Shown here: piece after piece, positions 16,626-24,126 of the stretch
Position numbering within the stretch: position 1 is the first letter of the stretch
Layout: every line of letters starts with the position of its first letter
Position numbers and translations under genes: made by a program
Notes under the pieces: model-generated
Seen by the model: only the letters and a program-made list of their open reading frames with translations
Databases searched by the model: none
What the model was told of the DNA's origin: nothing
NCBI GenBank assembly: GCA_029227215.1
Contig: JAQXZM010000032.1
Span: forward strand, 1-38,438
Source: Bifidobacteriaceae bacterium
GTDB taxonomy: Bacteria > Actinomycetota > Actinomycetes > Actinomycetales > Bifidobacteriaceae
DNA length: 38,438 nt
Reading direction: 5' to 3'

Positions 16626-17681
16626 TCACTCCTCACCGGCGAGCAGACAATCGGTCTGGAAATATTCCGCACGGAAGCTACTCAAATAATCCAACGGGAT
16701 GTCGCTGATTGCGCTGCCCTGCGCCATACTGACGGAGACGCCATCACGTTTCAACGCAATCAGATGAAGCCCCGGATCCGACGGCGTCTTGCATTCCAAC
16801 TCCAGCTGCCGAACCAGGAAAGCACTATGAGTGCCCAGAAAGATCTGCACACCATTGTCCGCTAATTTCATCAATGTGCGCGCAACAGCCAGCTGACTCA
16901 CAGGATTGAGATTCGCCTCGGGCTCATCCCAGAACAGATACCCGCTGCTGAGCAACACGCCGGAACGAACCAGGCGATAGATGGCAGCGAGTTTCCGCAG
17001 CCCCTCGGCGACGAGCGGCATCTCGAATTCGCCCTCAGCGCGGCGCAAATAGAAACGCCCGTTGTGCTCGGTCACATCACCACCCAAGGTCTCCATGAGC
17101 GGCTGTAAGATGCCATCCGCCGCTTCGTGCTGCGCGGCAGGCCGCAACGGTGAACGCCCTAACAAATCACAGGCATCGCGCACGGTTTCATCGAAATTCG
17201 TCTCCCGAGTGTTGTACAGCGAAACGAACCCTGGATAGAGTGACATGAGCTCATACGGCGGCAGGAAGACCGGCGTCGCATCGAGGCGCTGAGAGGGCGC
17301 CGCACCGACCTTCACCTCGGTTTTCGAATTCGAAGCGAAGCTAAACTGCAGTGGAGTGTTGAATCCCTCGCATTGAATTGCAATTTCAGCGCGGGCTCTG
17401 CCCTGCCGACGAGTGACGAGCCGGCCAAGGAAATCAGGCTTGCACACCCCGTTGAGCTTAGCGGCGATGCGGCGCTGCGCGTTCGTTTTGAGGAGCTCGG
17501 AGGCGTCCGACACATCGTGGAAAACGTTCGTGCATGCATAGAGCAGCTTGAGCAACTGGGATTTGCCAGTGCCATTGTCGCCCATGATCACGGTGATGCG
17601 CGGCACAAAGTTGAACTCATAGGTACCGTCGAACGGCCCGAAGCTTGACACAGACGCTTTTTTGATGGCTTGGGTGCTCAT
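16626..17681 (-). CDS. AAA/ABC-type ATPase of a putative two-gene defence system
   Basis: The 351-residue protein is an AAA_15/AAA_21-like (SMC/ABC-related) ATPase. It starts with a typical strand ending SFGPFDG, has Walker A GDNGTGKS (34-41), an ABC-signature-like helix (EGLRKLAAIYRLV, about 225-240), Walker B LFWDEPEANLNP (about 248-259) and a switch histidine in LGTHSAF (about 285). ATG 17681 is chosen because the family fold begins there and AGAAGGGAG lies upstream; the frame stays open to 17897 but that part has no family match. The nuclease-like gene follows after 10 bp. Such ATPases pair with effectors in OLD/Gabija/PARIS-like systems; this pair is not one I can name. No transposase is nearby. 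Confidence 0.8.
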   Translation of the reverse strand: MSTQAIKKASVSSFGPFDGTYEFNFVPRITVIMGDNGTGKSQLLKLLYACTNVFHDVSDASELLKTNAQRRIAAKLNGVCKPDFLGRLVTRRQGRARAEIAIQCEGFNTPLQFSFASNSKTEVKVGAAPSQRLDATPVFLPPYELMSLYPGFVSLYNTRETNFDETVRDACDLLGRSPLRPAAQHEAADGILQPLMETLGGDVTEHNGRFYLRRAEGEFEMPLVAEGLRKLAAIYRLVRSGVLLSSGYLFWDEPEANLNPVSQLAVARTLMKLADNGVQIFLGTHSAFLVRQLELECKTPSDPGLHLIALKRDGVSVSMAQGSAISDIPLDYLSSFRAEYFQTDCLLAGEE

Positions 17682-17887
17682 AAGCGGATTATAAGGCTCC
17701 CTTCTGCCACGAGTAGGAGGTGAGCTGGCAATGGCATCGACAGGCCTGGAGATTGTTGTGGTGTCGGCGACCTTGGCAGTCTTGTCTATTCTCGTCTTGT
17801 CTATTTCGACAGGCGATTCGATAAGTGCAGTGATATTCATACGCACCACGGTAACGGATTTCTGGTTCAGACCGATGCCTTTTCGTC

Positions 17888-17998
17888 CAATGTGCACGGT
17901 GGTTACTTCTACAACATAGGCCTGTGGATAAGTGCCCTTTCAAGTTCTTCCAAGCTGTAGGGTGCCCAATGAGGCACAGGTGGGAAAGCGTGATTGTG
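17888..17998 (-). repeat. duplicated leader segment, copy A (before the ATPase gene)
   Basis: Read leftward, this segment shares ATCACGCTT, ACTTGAAAG, CACTTATCCACAG and CCACCGTGCACATTGG, in that order, with 19529-19634. It lies about 210 bp before the ATPase start. It lacks about 10 bp present in the other copy. It includes a perfect DnaA-box-like TTATCCACA (17923-17931, leftward). Confidence 0.75.
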
Positions 17999-18101
17999 CA
18001 GAGTTCTCAAACGCACTGCCTCTCAGGCTCGCTGCCTCCAAGATTCGTTGTCTCTCAGACTCACTGCGGTGACAAGATGTCTGTCTCGGAGCAAGGAAGT
18101 G

Positions 18102-18250
18102 CGCAAACCCATGCACTGCCGGCATGCTAAGCGACGGAGCATAGGTTTGCCGCACGCTGAGAGGCCCCGGGCGTGGTGGGGACATGGCAAGAGATGCGCA
18201 AACCCATGCACGGCAGGCGCACGGCACGTTTGTGCAGGGGTTCACGACAC
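18102..18250. repeat. 95-bp-period palindromic repeat, locus 3 (two units)
   Basis: Units start at 18102 and 18197 (95 bp apart). Left arms read GCGCAAACCCATGCAC in both; right arms are GCATAGGTTTGCCGCAC and a diverged GGGGTTCACGACAC. The linker is purine-rich with GTGGTGGGGACATGGCAAGA, as in the 19.7 kb array. Confidence 0.8.
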
Positions 18251-18429
18251 CTCTAGATGACAGATGCATGATCCTAGCGCAGCTAGTCCGTGCACAGCGA
18301 GGCCGTGCATCCCTGCCGCCTCTGCCCATTCCAGTCCCCTTCCAATAGTCCACCAGTGCATCTCTAGTCTGCATCCATCACATGGTTACACGTTGAGGAC
18401 TCCCTCCCCCGCTCCGAACTTTCAAACTT

Positions 18430-19479
18430 TTACACTCCACGCAGCGAGAGTCGCGTTCCATGAAGCATGCGCCCACGCAATTGCGCGAGCTTCTGCCGCT
18501 CGAGCAACTCCCGCTCACCCACTTTCGGCACACCCATCCGAGCGAGCTGTTGTTCCAAAATGCCAGGTTCGTGCACAGCATCCCACCCGAATCGCACCAC
18601 CATGACTCCCAAGGCATTGAGCGCAGTCTCGCGGTCTTTTTCTGCAATAATCACATCTTCGGCATTCCTCCCCTGGAGAATCGCCTCATCCTTGTATTTG
18701 CGCATGCCGTCGAACTCCCCGGCTATTTTCCTTCCGAAGTCCAGATTCCAGAAGAAATCAGTCCGCAACTTCTTTCCATCGTTCGGATTGCGAAAGACCC
18801 GCTGCAGCTGCGGCTCTTGGAATCCCAACTTCAGGATGGCAGCGCGGGCCGCGGATTCCCCGCCGCTCTCACTCGCCGGGTTGGCATAGCGTAGCAGCAA
18901 GCGAGACGCACAAACACCAACATGGTTTGAATAACATTCCACACAATGAGCGATTCTCTGCGGAGTCGTCGCCTGACGTCTCAGCGCGTTGTCCCAAATC
19001 GGCAAGGATTCTTCGAAGGGCAAATCCTGTGCACACTCGAGCAACACGCGTTCGGGCGTCACCATGCGAATTCCGCACACTTGAGGGGTGGGAGCCTCAT
19101 CTGGAATGGTGTGTTTGGCAACATACTTCGGTGTATAAGTACCTCGCGCGTTGTGAGGAACCGCCATATGGACTTGCGAATGATACCAATATGAATCAGT
19201 GAATCCCATCAGGTACGCAGCACTTATCGAGCACAGTGCCCACGCGGGGTGGTCAAGCGCAACGGATGTTAAGATCATCCGCAAGCGTTCTGGTTCGGGC
19301 AGCGCGCTCCATGTCTGTGCGACCGTGAACCTACGTAGCAACGGCTCAGTGAGTACTAAGCGTTCCGATGCCTTGCGCGCAGCGCGTGCTTCTGCTGGAT
19401 TCGCACATCGATATAGCATGCCATGTCTCGCCGCGCGTTCACAGCATTCGATGATCTTGTCTTGTTGAGGTCTTCTCAT
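18430..19479 (-). CDS. DUF559/VSR-fold protein, AbiEi-like
   Basis: The 349-residue protein resembles actinobacterial proteins often labelled AbiEi-type antitoxin or DUF559. The last third shows the endonuclease-like (very-short-patch-repair fold) pattern: GGESAARAAILKLGF near residue 205, RTDFFW with D near 242, GEFDGMRKY near 253-261, and EKDRETALNALGVMVVRFGWD near 281-301. The N-terminal part is helical and may bind DNA. ATG 19479 is the first start in frame but has no ribosome-binding site, so it could be translated from a leaderless transcript. A segment similar to that before the ATPase gene lies 50 bp upstream. No AbiEii-like toxin gene is adjacent, so a toxin-antitoxin role is not supported; it may act alone as a nuclease. 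Confidence 0.7.
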   Translation of the reverse strand: MRRPQQDKIIECCERAARHGMLYRCANPAEARAARKASERLVLTEPLLRRFTVAQTWSALPEPERLRMILTSVALDHPAWALCSISAAYLMGFTDSYWYHSQVHMAVPHNARGTYTPKYVAKHTIPDEAPTPQVCGIRMVTPERVLLECAQDLPFEESLPIWDNALRRQATTPQRIAHCVECYSNHVGVCASRLLLRYANPASESGGESAARAAILKLGFQEPQLQRVFRNPNDGKKLRTDFFWNLDFGRKIAGEFDGMRKYKDEAILQGRNAEDVIIAEKDRETALNALGVMVVRFGWDAVHEPGILEQQLARMGVPKVGERELLERQKLAQLRGRMLHGTRLSLRGV

Positions 19480-19528
19480 GATGATGACGCTAGCGCATTG
19501 CGCTGTTTCATCTTCTGGTTATTGACCA

Positions 19529-19634
19529 ATGTGCACGGTGGACATTTCTGCAATGAATGGCTGTGGATAAGTGCTATTCAGAATTCTTTCAAGTACCACA
19601 CGGATTTCTGATAATTCGGGAGGGAAGCGTGATC
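19529..19634 (-). repeat. duplicated leader segment, copy B (before the DUF559 gene)
   Basis: This is the partner of 17888-17998. Read leftward it contains TTGAAA, 17 bp, TATCCA, which resembles a promoter and overlaps the DnaA-box-like TTATCCACA (19562-19570). Its translation in one frame (TYPQPFIAE then STVHIG) is conserved in copy A with conservative changes, so both may instead be remnants of an old coding sequence. Confidence 0.7.
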
Positions 19635-19639
19635 CGACA

Positions 19640-19934
19640 GAGAATTGCGACACGCTGAGATGGTCGGGACTAAGCGAAGAAAGGGAATGAGATGCGCAAA
19701 CCCATGCATGGCCAGCGAAACGCGCGACGACGCATCGGTTTACGCACATTGAGGAGGCCAAGGTGAGACGAGGACATGGAAGGAAGATGCGCAAACCTAT
19801 GCACGAGCTGATGGCGGCGCGACGATGCATAGGTTCGCGACACCCTACGGAAGCCAAGATGGAATGAGAAGGAGAAATGAGATGCGCAAACCCATGCACG
19901 GCCAACGGAACACACGCTGGCGCAGAGGTTTACG
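19640..19934. repeat. 95-bp-period palindromic repeat array, locus 4 (three units)
   Basis: Units start at 19695, 19790 and 19885, each exactly 95 bp apart, and a truncated right end lies near 19645. Each unit is 50 bp: CGCAAACCCATGCAC, a variable loop, then GCATCGGTTTACG, GCATAGGTTCGCG or GCAGAGGTTTACG. The 45-bp linkers are rich in GGA and AAG. This is the most regular of the four arrays. Confidence 0.88.
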
Positions 19935-19962
19935 CACCGTCGCTGAAGCAAACGAAGAACGA

Positions 19963-20065
19963 AACCCCAAGTTGGGAGGAAGGAAGATCGGCCAGCTTGG
20001 GGTTATGAACAGCATTCCGGGCCAATTCCGGCGAAATGATGGCCGGAATGCCAAGTTCGACGGAT
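19963..20065. repeat. 84-bp-family palindromic repeat, locus 5
   Basis: A right arm (AACCCCAAGTTGGG) of one copy is followed by a full unit from CCAGCTTGGGGTTATG to GGCCGGAATGCCAAGTTC. It lies just beyond the stop codon of the leftward dehydrogenase gene and could end its transcript. Confidence 0.8.
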
Positions 20066-20098
20066 TGTGTGCCGCCCGCTGCCGGCGGCGCGCCGCGG

Positions 20099-21325
20099 TT
20101 AGCGGGAGAGGTGTTCGGCGAGGCCGGCGGTGATGTCGGTCTGGGAATCGGCGGGCTCGGGCTCGAGTGGAGCGCTGCCGCCCGCGGCGAGCTGCTGGTC
20201 GATGGTGGCGGCGCGCTCATCCACGCGCTTGATGCACTCCACCACCTTCGCCTCGTCGATGTCCGGCACAGCGTGCTTGAAGAAGGAGTCCGGGCCGCCC
20301 GCCACCTCCGCCACCTTGGCGAGGTTCTGCGGCGTGGGCTCGGCGCCCACTTCCACGAAGCGGCAGGGCAGACCAATCTTGCGGTATGTGGGAATGAGCC
20401 TATCGAACTCCGCCCAATCCCGCTGAGCGGCAAGCTGCACCAGGATGCCATACGCCACTTTCTGCCCATGCGTGGAAACTTTCGTCTCCGGGCATGCGGT
20501 CAAGCCGTTGTGCACGGCATGCGCACCGGAAACGCGACCGTTCTTGCCGGCGAATCCACCCACGCACGAAGCCACGTGCACAATCACATCCACCATGTGC
20601 CCCAAGGTCTCGTCAGACACACCGCGACGCACGGATTCGATGGCTTCATCACCCTCGCGCACCAGATAGTCGCGCGTCACCTTGGCTGCCATGAGACCCA
20701 GAGTGTCGGCGGGCTCGGGATTCGTCAAGTGCCTCTGGATGCCTTCAGCTTCATACCACTTGGCGAGCGTGTCTCCGATGCCGCCGACGAGGTAGCGTTC
20801 CGGCGCCGCCGCGATGATGAGCGGGTCGGCGATGACGAGCTCCGCGCCATGCCGCAGCGGAATGCCGGCGATGCGCTTGCCATGCTCGTCGTACACGATG
20901 ATGACCGACGACGACGCAGCGCACGTGGCGGCGATGGTAGGCACCGTGATGATCGGCAGGTTCGTGTTGTGATGCACGCCCTTGGCGGTGTCGCACAGAC
21001 GCCCGCCGCCCACGGCGACAATCACATCGGCTTCTTCATCGAGCACCTTCTCGGTGAGTTCGTCCATGTTGCGGAACGTCACCGAACCGTCATAACGAAG
21101 CACTGGCACATCCGACCCCACGGTGCCGCCCGCGTTCTCGAACGCTTCCCAGGATTTTTCGCCCGTGATAACAACGGGCTTGCGATAGTCCTGCGCGACG
21201 TATTCCGCGACCTTCTTGGCGGCGCCGTTGAACCGCACGTATCGGTGTGCTCCGGGGCGCACGTCCATGACGGTTTGCGAGTCCTTGGTGGCGGCTGTGC
21301 TCCCAGCTGTGCTCGGTGTGCTCAT
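20099..21325 (-). CDS. iron-containing alcohol dehydrogenase family (glycerol dehydrogenase-like)
   Basis: The 408-residue product has the group III, metal-dependent NAD(P)-linked dehydrogenase layout: an N-terminal nucleotide domain with VGGGRLCDTAKGV and TCAASSSV, and a C-terminal metal domain with D in GGIGDTLAKW (about 184), H in AVHNGLT (about 272) and H in STHGQKVAYG (about 286). This matches GldA-type glycerol dehydrogenases and related oxidoreductases such as YbdH; substrate cannot be decided. ATG 21325 is chosen because AAGGAGAACTC lies directly upstream. The first 20 residues (Thr/Ser/Ala-rich) and last 30 are low-complexity extensions. It is a single leftward gene, 267 bp downstream of a pilin-like gene with a strong terminator between. 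Confidence 0.9.
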   Translation of the reverse strand: MSTPSTAGSTAATKDSQTVMDVRPGAHRYVRFNGAAKKVAEYVAQDYRKPVVITGEKSWEAFENAGGTVGSDVPVLRYDGSVTFRNMDELTEKVLDEEADVIVAVGGGRLCDTAKGVHHNTNLPIITVPTIAATCAASSSVIIVYDEHGKRIAGIPLRHGAELVIADPLIIAAAPERYLVGGIGDTLAKWYEAEGIQRHLTNPEPADTLGLMAAKVTRDYLVREGDEAIESVRRGVSDETLGHMVDVIVHVASCVGGFAGKNGRVSGAHAVHNGLTACPETKVSTHGQKVAYGILVQLAAQRDWAEFDRLIPTYRKIGLPCRFVEVGAEPTPQNLAKVAEVAGGPDSFFKHAVPDIDEAKVVECIKRVDERAATIDQQLAAGGSAPLEPEPADSQTDITAGLAEHLSR

Positions 21326-21480
21326 GAGTTCTCCTTGATTTTCTAGGCTTTTCAAGCCACGCACGCCGCAGGTCACCTTCAGCCTGCCTCCACTGGTGCG
21401 TTGGCTCGTATCACCCATCGTACCAAGCTTTTTGCCAAGGTGCTGTAGCGTCGCTGAGAATTCACCGCGTGTCGAACACA

Positions 21481-21523
21481 AAGCGGGGTGCAGCGAACCT
21501 CGAACGTTCGCTGCACCCCGCTT
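21481..21523 (-). terminator. strong terminator hairpin after the 21.6 kb pilin-like gene
   Basis: Positions 21481-21498 and 21506-21523 are perfect 18-bp inverted repeats with a 7-nt loop. Leftward, the stem runs into CTTTGTGTT. It ends the pilin-like gene and insulates the dehydrogenase gene. Confidence 0.8.
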
Positions 21524-21592
21524 ATGGAAGCTATACCAATAAGCGCCGCTCGCTCCTATGCCACTAAGGCAACCTGCCCCGCACCCGATCAA

Positions 21593-22129
21593 TCAGTCGA
21601 AGGGGTTCTTGGCGGTGCCGTTCATGGACTGCACCGAGGAGCTGTTGGCGGAGTCGTAGTAGTAGGTCTTGGTGCCGTTCCAGCTCCAGCCGAGGATGCG
21701 ATAGGTGGTGTAGTCGTTGGAACCATCCGACGCGACGCCAGACTGGATCATGACGAAGTCATGTTCCGAGCACGAGAACACCTGCCCACCATTGATGGAG
21801 GCTGTGATCTTGCTGTCATCATCATCGTTGCAATAGGCAGTGACCGGCTTGTTGTCAGTGTGCTTGAGCGTGCCGCCCGATGCGACGAGCGAGTTCTCCA
21901 CGGCGATCTGGGCGTTCTTCACGTCCTGTTCGGCGTTCGAGTCCCATGCCGCCTTGCGCTGGTTGAGGTAAATGGGCACGGAGACCGCTGCCAGGATGCC
22001 AATGATGATGACCACGACGAGCAGCTCCACCAGCGTGAAGCCGGACTCGCGCCGGCACGGAACGACGCTGCCTGCCGCGGATCTGCCCGCCGTTTTGGTC
22101 TTGCGCGACAGATAAGAGACGAATGCCAT
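21593..22129 (-). CDS. type IV pilin-like protein
   Basis: The 178-residue protein has a 30-residue leader ending RRESG, then the canonical mature start FTLVELLVVVIIIGILAA, including Glu5, so it should be cut and N-methylated by a prepilin peptidase. The polar domain carries two cysteines (AYCND and FSCSE) likely bridged, and ends with NDYTTYRILGW and KTYYYDS motifs shared with the 23.3 kb paralogue. The leader is longer than usual. ATG 22129 is chosen for AGGGAGGGG just upstream; a start at 22198 would lengthen the leader further. It is one of three leftward paralogues, each apparently transcribed alone. No type IV pilus motor, platform or peptidase gene lies in the window. Confidence 0.88.
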   Translation of the reverse strand: MAFVSYLSRKTKTAGRSAAGSVVPCRRESGFTLVELLVVVIIIGILAAVSVPIYLNQRKAAWDSNAEQDVKNAQIAVENSLVASGGTLKHTDNKPVTAYCNDDDDSKITASINGGQVFSCSEHDFVMIQSGVASDGSNDYTTYRILGWSWNGTKTYYYDSANSSSVQSMNGTAKNPFD

Positions 22130-22237
22130 GATTATTCCCCTCCCTACAGTGCCTGAAATCAATGGGAACGAGATGGCGCAACGGTACAGAGAGCACACAT
22201 TCTACAGTGTTCGCGAACCGACACGCGGGCATGCAAA

Positions 22238-22269
22238 AGGGGTTGCGCAGCTTTTGCTGCGCAACCCCT
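22238..22269 (-). terminator. terminator after the 22.3 kb pilin-like gene
   Basis: A perfect 14-bp stem (AGGGGTTGCGCAGC at 22238-22251, partner 22256-22269) has a 4-nt loop. Leftward the stem ends in CCCCTTTTGC, a short T tract. Confidence 0.85.
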
Positions 22270-22330
22270 GTCCACTGATGCTCATCTATTCAGGATGAGA
22301 ACCTGTGAGTAAGTGAGTCAAGCCTCAATC

Positions 22331-22786
22331 TCACTCAGCATGCACTGCGGCATCCGTACCGGACGTGTAGGTGTAGGTCTTGGTGCCCTGGTCATGCTTG
22401 GCGGTCACCTTGTAGGTCGTGAAATCGCCAGCGGTGTTCTTATCAACGCCCTCGACAGTCAGCTTGACGCCTGCGGAGCAGGTGTACGTCTGGTCATCGA
22501 CGGTGGCGGTAGCAGCCGCATTGGACGAGACACCATCGCACGAGACGGTGAAGGTGCTCGGAAGCGCGCCGTTGTGGTCCGTCATCAGGGTCTCGGTGAC
22601 GGTCACGGCGTTCTTCGCATCCTGCTCAGCATTCGAGTTCCAAGCGGACTTGCGCTGGTTGAGGTAAATCGGGACAGACACAGCGGCGAGGATGCCGATG
22701 ATGATGACCACGACGAGCAGCTCGACGAGCGTGAAGCCCTTCTCACCCTTCTGGCGACGAGCCAGTGCACGAGAAACCATATTCAT
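22331..22786 (-). CDS. type IV pilin-like protein
   Basis: The 151-residue protein has a 17-residue basic leader ending KGEKG, then FTLVELLVVVIIIGILAA with Glu5, a helix continuing through YLNQRKSAWNSNAEQD, and a short polar domain with two cysteines (VSCDG and YTCSAG). It is nearly identical to the paralogues at 21.6 and 23.3 kb over the helix but diverges after it, so the surface domain has changed while the assembly helix is kept. GGAAGAGG precedes ATG 22786; ATG 22780 is also possible. Its leader is about 200 nt, from a promoter whose spacer matches that of the 23.3 kb gene. Assembly proteins must lie elsewhere if they exist. Confidence 0.88.
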   Translation of the reverse strand: MNMVSRALARRQKGEKGFTLVELLVVVIIIGILAAVSVPIYLNQRKSAWNSNAEQDAKNAVTVTETLMTDHNGALPSTFTVSCDGVSSNAAATATVDDQTYTCSAGVKLTVEGVDKNTAGDFTTYKVTAKHDQGTKTYTYTSGTDAAVHAE

Positions 22787-22983
22787 GATAGCCTCTTCCC
22801 CGACGGGTTTCCCCGTCGTTTACTCTGCGGTGCACGCCTTCGGGGAAAGCCGACATGGCCAATCCTGATGGTATGAACCGCTGATATCCCTTGATATCCC
22901 TTTCGGAAGCCCCTTGCGGGACTTCGTCGTTTCCAACTAGACAAACGGTGTCTTGTTGGGGTTCTTTTTGGAACCTGATTAAG

Positions 22984-23012
22984 AGAATACCCGATTGTGA
23001 AGAAATTGCAAA
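22984..23012 (-). promoter_or_regulatory. candidate promoter of the 22.3 kb pilin-like gene
   Basis: Leftward, TTTGCA (23012-23007) and TATTCT (22989-22984) are 17 bp apart, about 200 bp before the start codon. The spacer contains TTCACAATC, conserved in the promoter of the next pilin-like gene at the same distance from its start. Confidence 0.5.
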
Positions 23013-23215
23013 ACCGAAATCTTCACAAAACCATCACAATTGATAAAATCCGCGCCATTGCTTGCGACACGCCGTGCAGTGGATTTCTCGAACAGGCGCC
23101 GAACATCTGCCATGTCGTTCGCACCTCTCGCATGCCCGTCACACACCTCCGCCCGCCGTCTCTTGCTCACCGCCTGCACCACCCTCGCAAACCCCAGCGC
23201 GAACCCCGCACTTGC

Positions 23216-23255
23216 AACGAAAAGGCGTCTGCAGGATGCCATACCTGCAGACGCC
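23216..23255 (-). terminator. terminator after the 23.3 kb pilin-like gene
   Basis: GGCGTCTGCAGG (23224-23235) pairs perfectly with CCTGCAGACGCC (23244-23255) over 8 nt. Leftward it is followed by TTTTCGTT. Confidence 0.88.
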
Positions 23256-23319
23256 ACGCCGGTTACTGCCTGTCATATATCACGCCGCAGCCGCGCTATG
23301 GAGCGACGCATCGGCGCAA

Positions 23320-23808
23320 TCAGAACGGGTGCTTGTTGATACCGTCCATGGACTGCAGGCCCGGAGCGCCCTTGGAGTCGTAATAGTACGTTTTTGTGCC
23401 ATGCGTGTGCCAGCCACGGATGGTATAGGTCGTGTAATCGTTGGTGCCATCGGCCTTCTCGCCCGTATGAATCACAATGACTGTGCCCGCGGAGCAGGTG
23501 AACTCCTGGTCACCCAGCGTGGCGGTGGCGCCCTGCTCGCCACCTTGGCATTTCCACTCAACCTGGCTGCCCACATTCGGCAGCTCGCCGTTGCTCTCCG
23601 TCATCCAGTTCGCCGCCGCCAGCTGGGCGTTCTTTGTGTCTTGCTGGGCGTTCGAATTCCATGCCGCGATGCGTTGGTTGAGGTAGATGGGCACCGAGAC
23701 CGCCGCCAGGATGCCGATGATAATGACCACAACGAGCAGCTCCACCAAGGTGAAGCCGCGTTGCCCCTTGCTACGACGCGCCAGTGCGCGAGCGATCATG
23801 CCGTTCAT
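23320..23808 (-). CDS. type IV pilin-like protein
   Basis: The 162-residue protein has an 18-residue basic leader ending KGQRG, the mature start FTLVELLVVVIIIGILAA with Glu5, and a polar domain with two cysteines (WKCQG and FTCSAG). Its C-terminal NDYTTYTIRGW and KTYYYDS segments match those of the 21.6 kb paralogue. ATG 23808 is chosen because GGAGGGAGG lies seven bases upstream; the frame remains open upstream to 23931 but that part has no signal-peptide character. It lies just downstream of the sortase gene but has its own promoter and terminator. A surface filament or a secretion/competence pseudopilus are both possible. Confidence 0.88.
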   Translation of the reverse strand: MNGMIARALARRSKGQRGFTLVELLVVVIIIGILAAVSVPIYLNQRIAAWNSNAQQDTKNAQLAAANWMTESNGELPNVGSQVEWKCQGGEQGATATLGDQEFTCSAGTVIVIHTGEKADGTNDYTTYTIRGWHTHGTKTYYYDSKGAPGLQSMDGINKHPF

Positions 23809-23996
23809 GATTGCCTCCCTCCGGCGGTTGCCCGCCGTCTCTGACTGTTTCTCTGTTTCTCTTCCCGCGATCTTTCGCGATCCCCGCATGTCGTGATACT
23901 TGTTATGCGCTAACGCCACAAGCGTTACCAATCATGCAGAGATTCCCGAACCAGCGGCAAGCAGACGTTGCCCGCTACCGGTCTTCTTGGTTCACA

Positions 23997-24025
23997 AGGA
24001 TAGCTGATTGTGAAGGAATTGTGAA
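23997..24025 (-). promoter_or_regulatory. candidate promoter of the 23.3 kb pilin-like gene
   Basis: Leftward, TTCACA (24025-24020) and TATCCT (24002-23997) are 17 bp apart, about 190 bp before the start codon. The spacer shares CTTCACAATC with the promoter at 22984-23012. Confidence 0.5.
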
Positions 24026-24126
24026 AGCCGTCGTGGCGCGGTGACGGCGTCGGGCACTGCCGTCCGGCGCAGCACCCCGGCACAGCGCGCGGCACACCTA
24101 GCGCACGGTCTCTCGACCACGTGCCC

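Noticed and set aside
17888-19634. Replication origin suggested by two perfect TTATCCACA boxes
   Set aside because: Only two boxes over 1.6 kb, each inside the same duplicated segment; no dnaA, dnaN or AT-rich unwinding region nearby.
19519-19905. 128-codon leftward frame before the DUF559 gene
   Set aside because: Mostly a translation of the 95-bp palindromic units; only the last 25 codons show conservation with the other leader copy, which is reported as a repeat.
19690-19960. Small peptides starting MRKPMH encoded by the 95-bp units
   Set aside because: The shared start is forced by the conserved arm sequence, some units lack an ATG or are interrupted, and the loops show no coding constraint.
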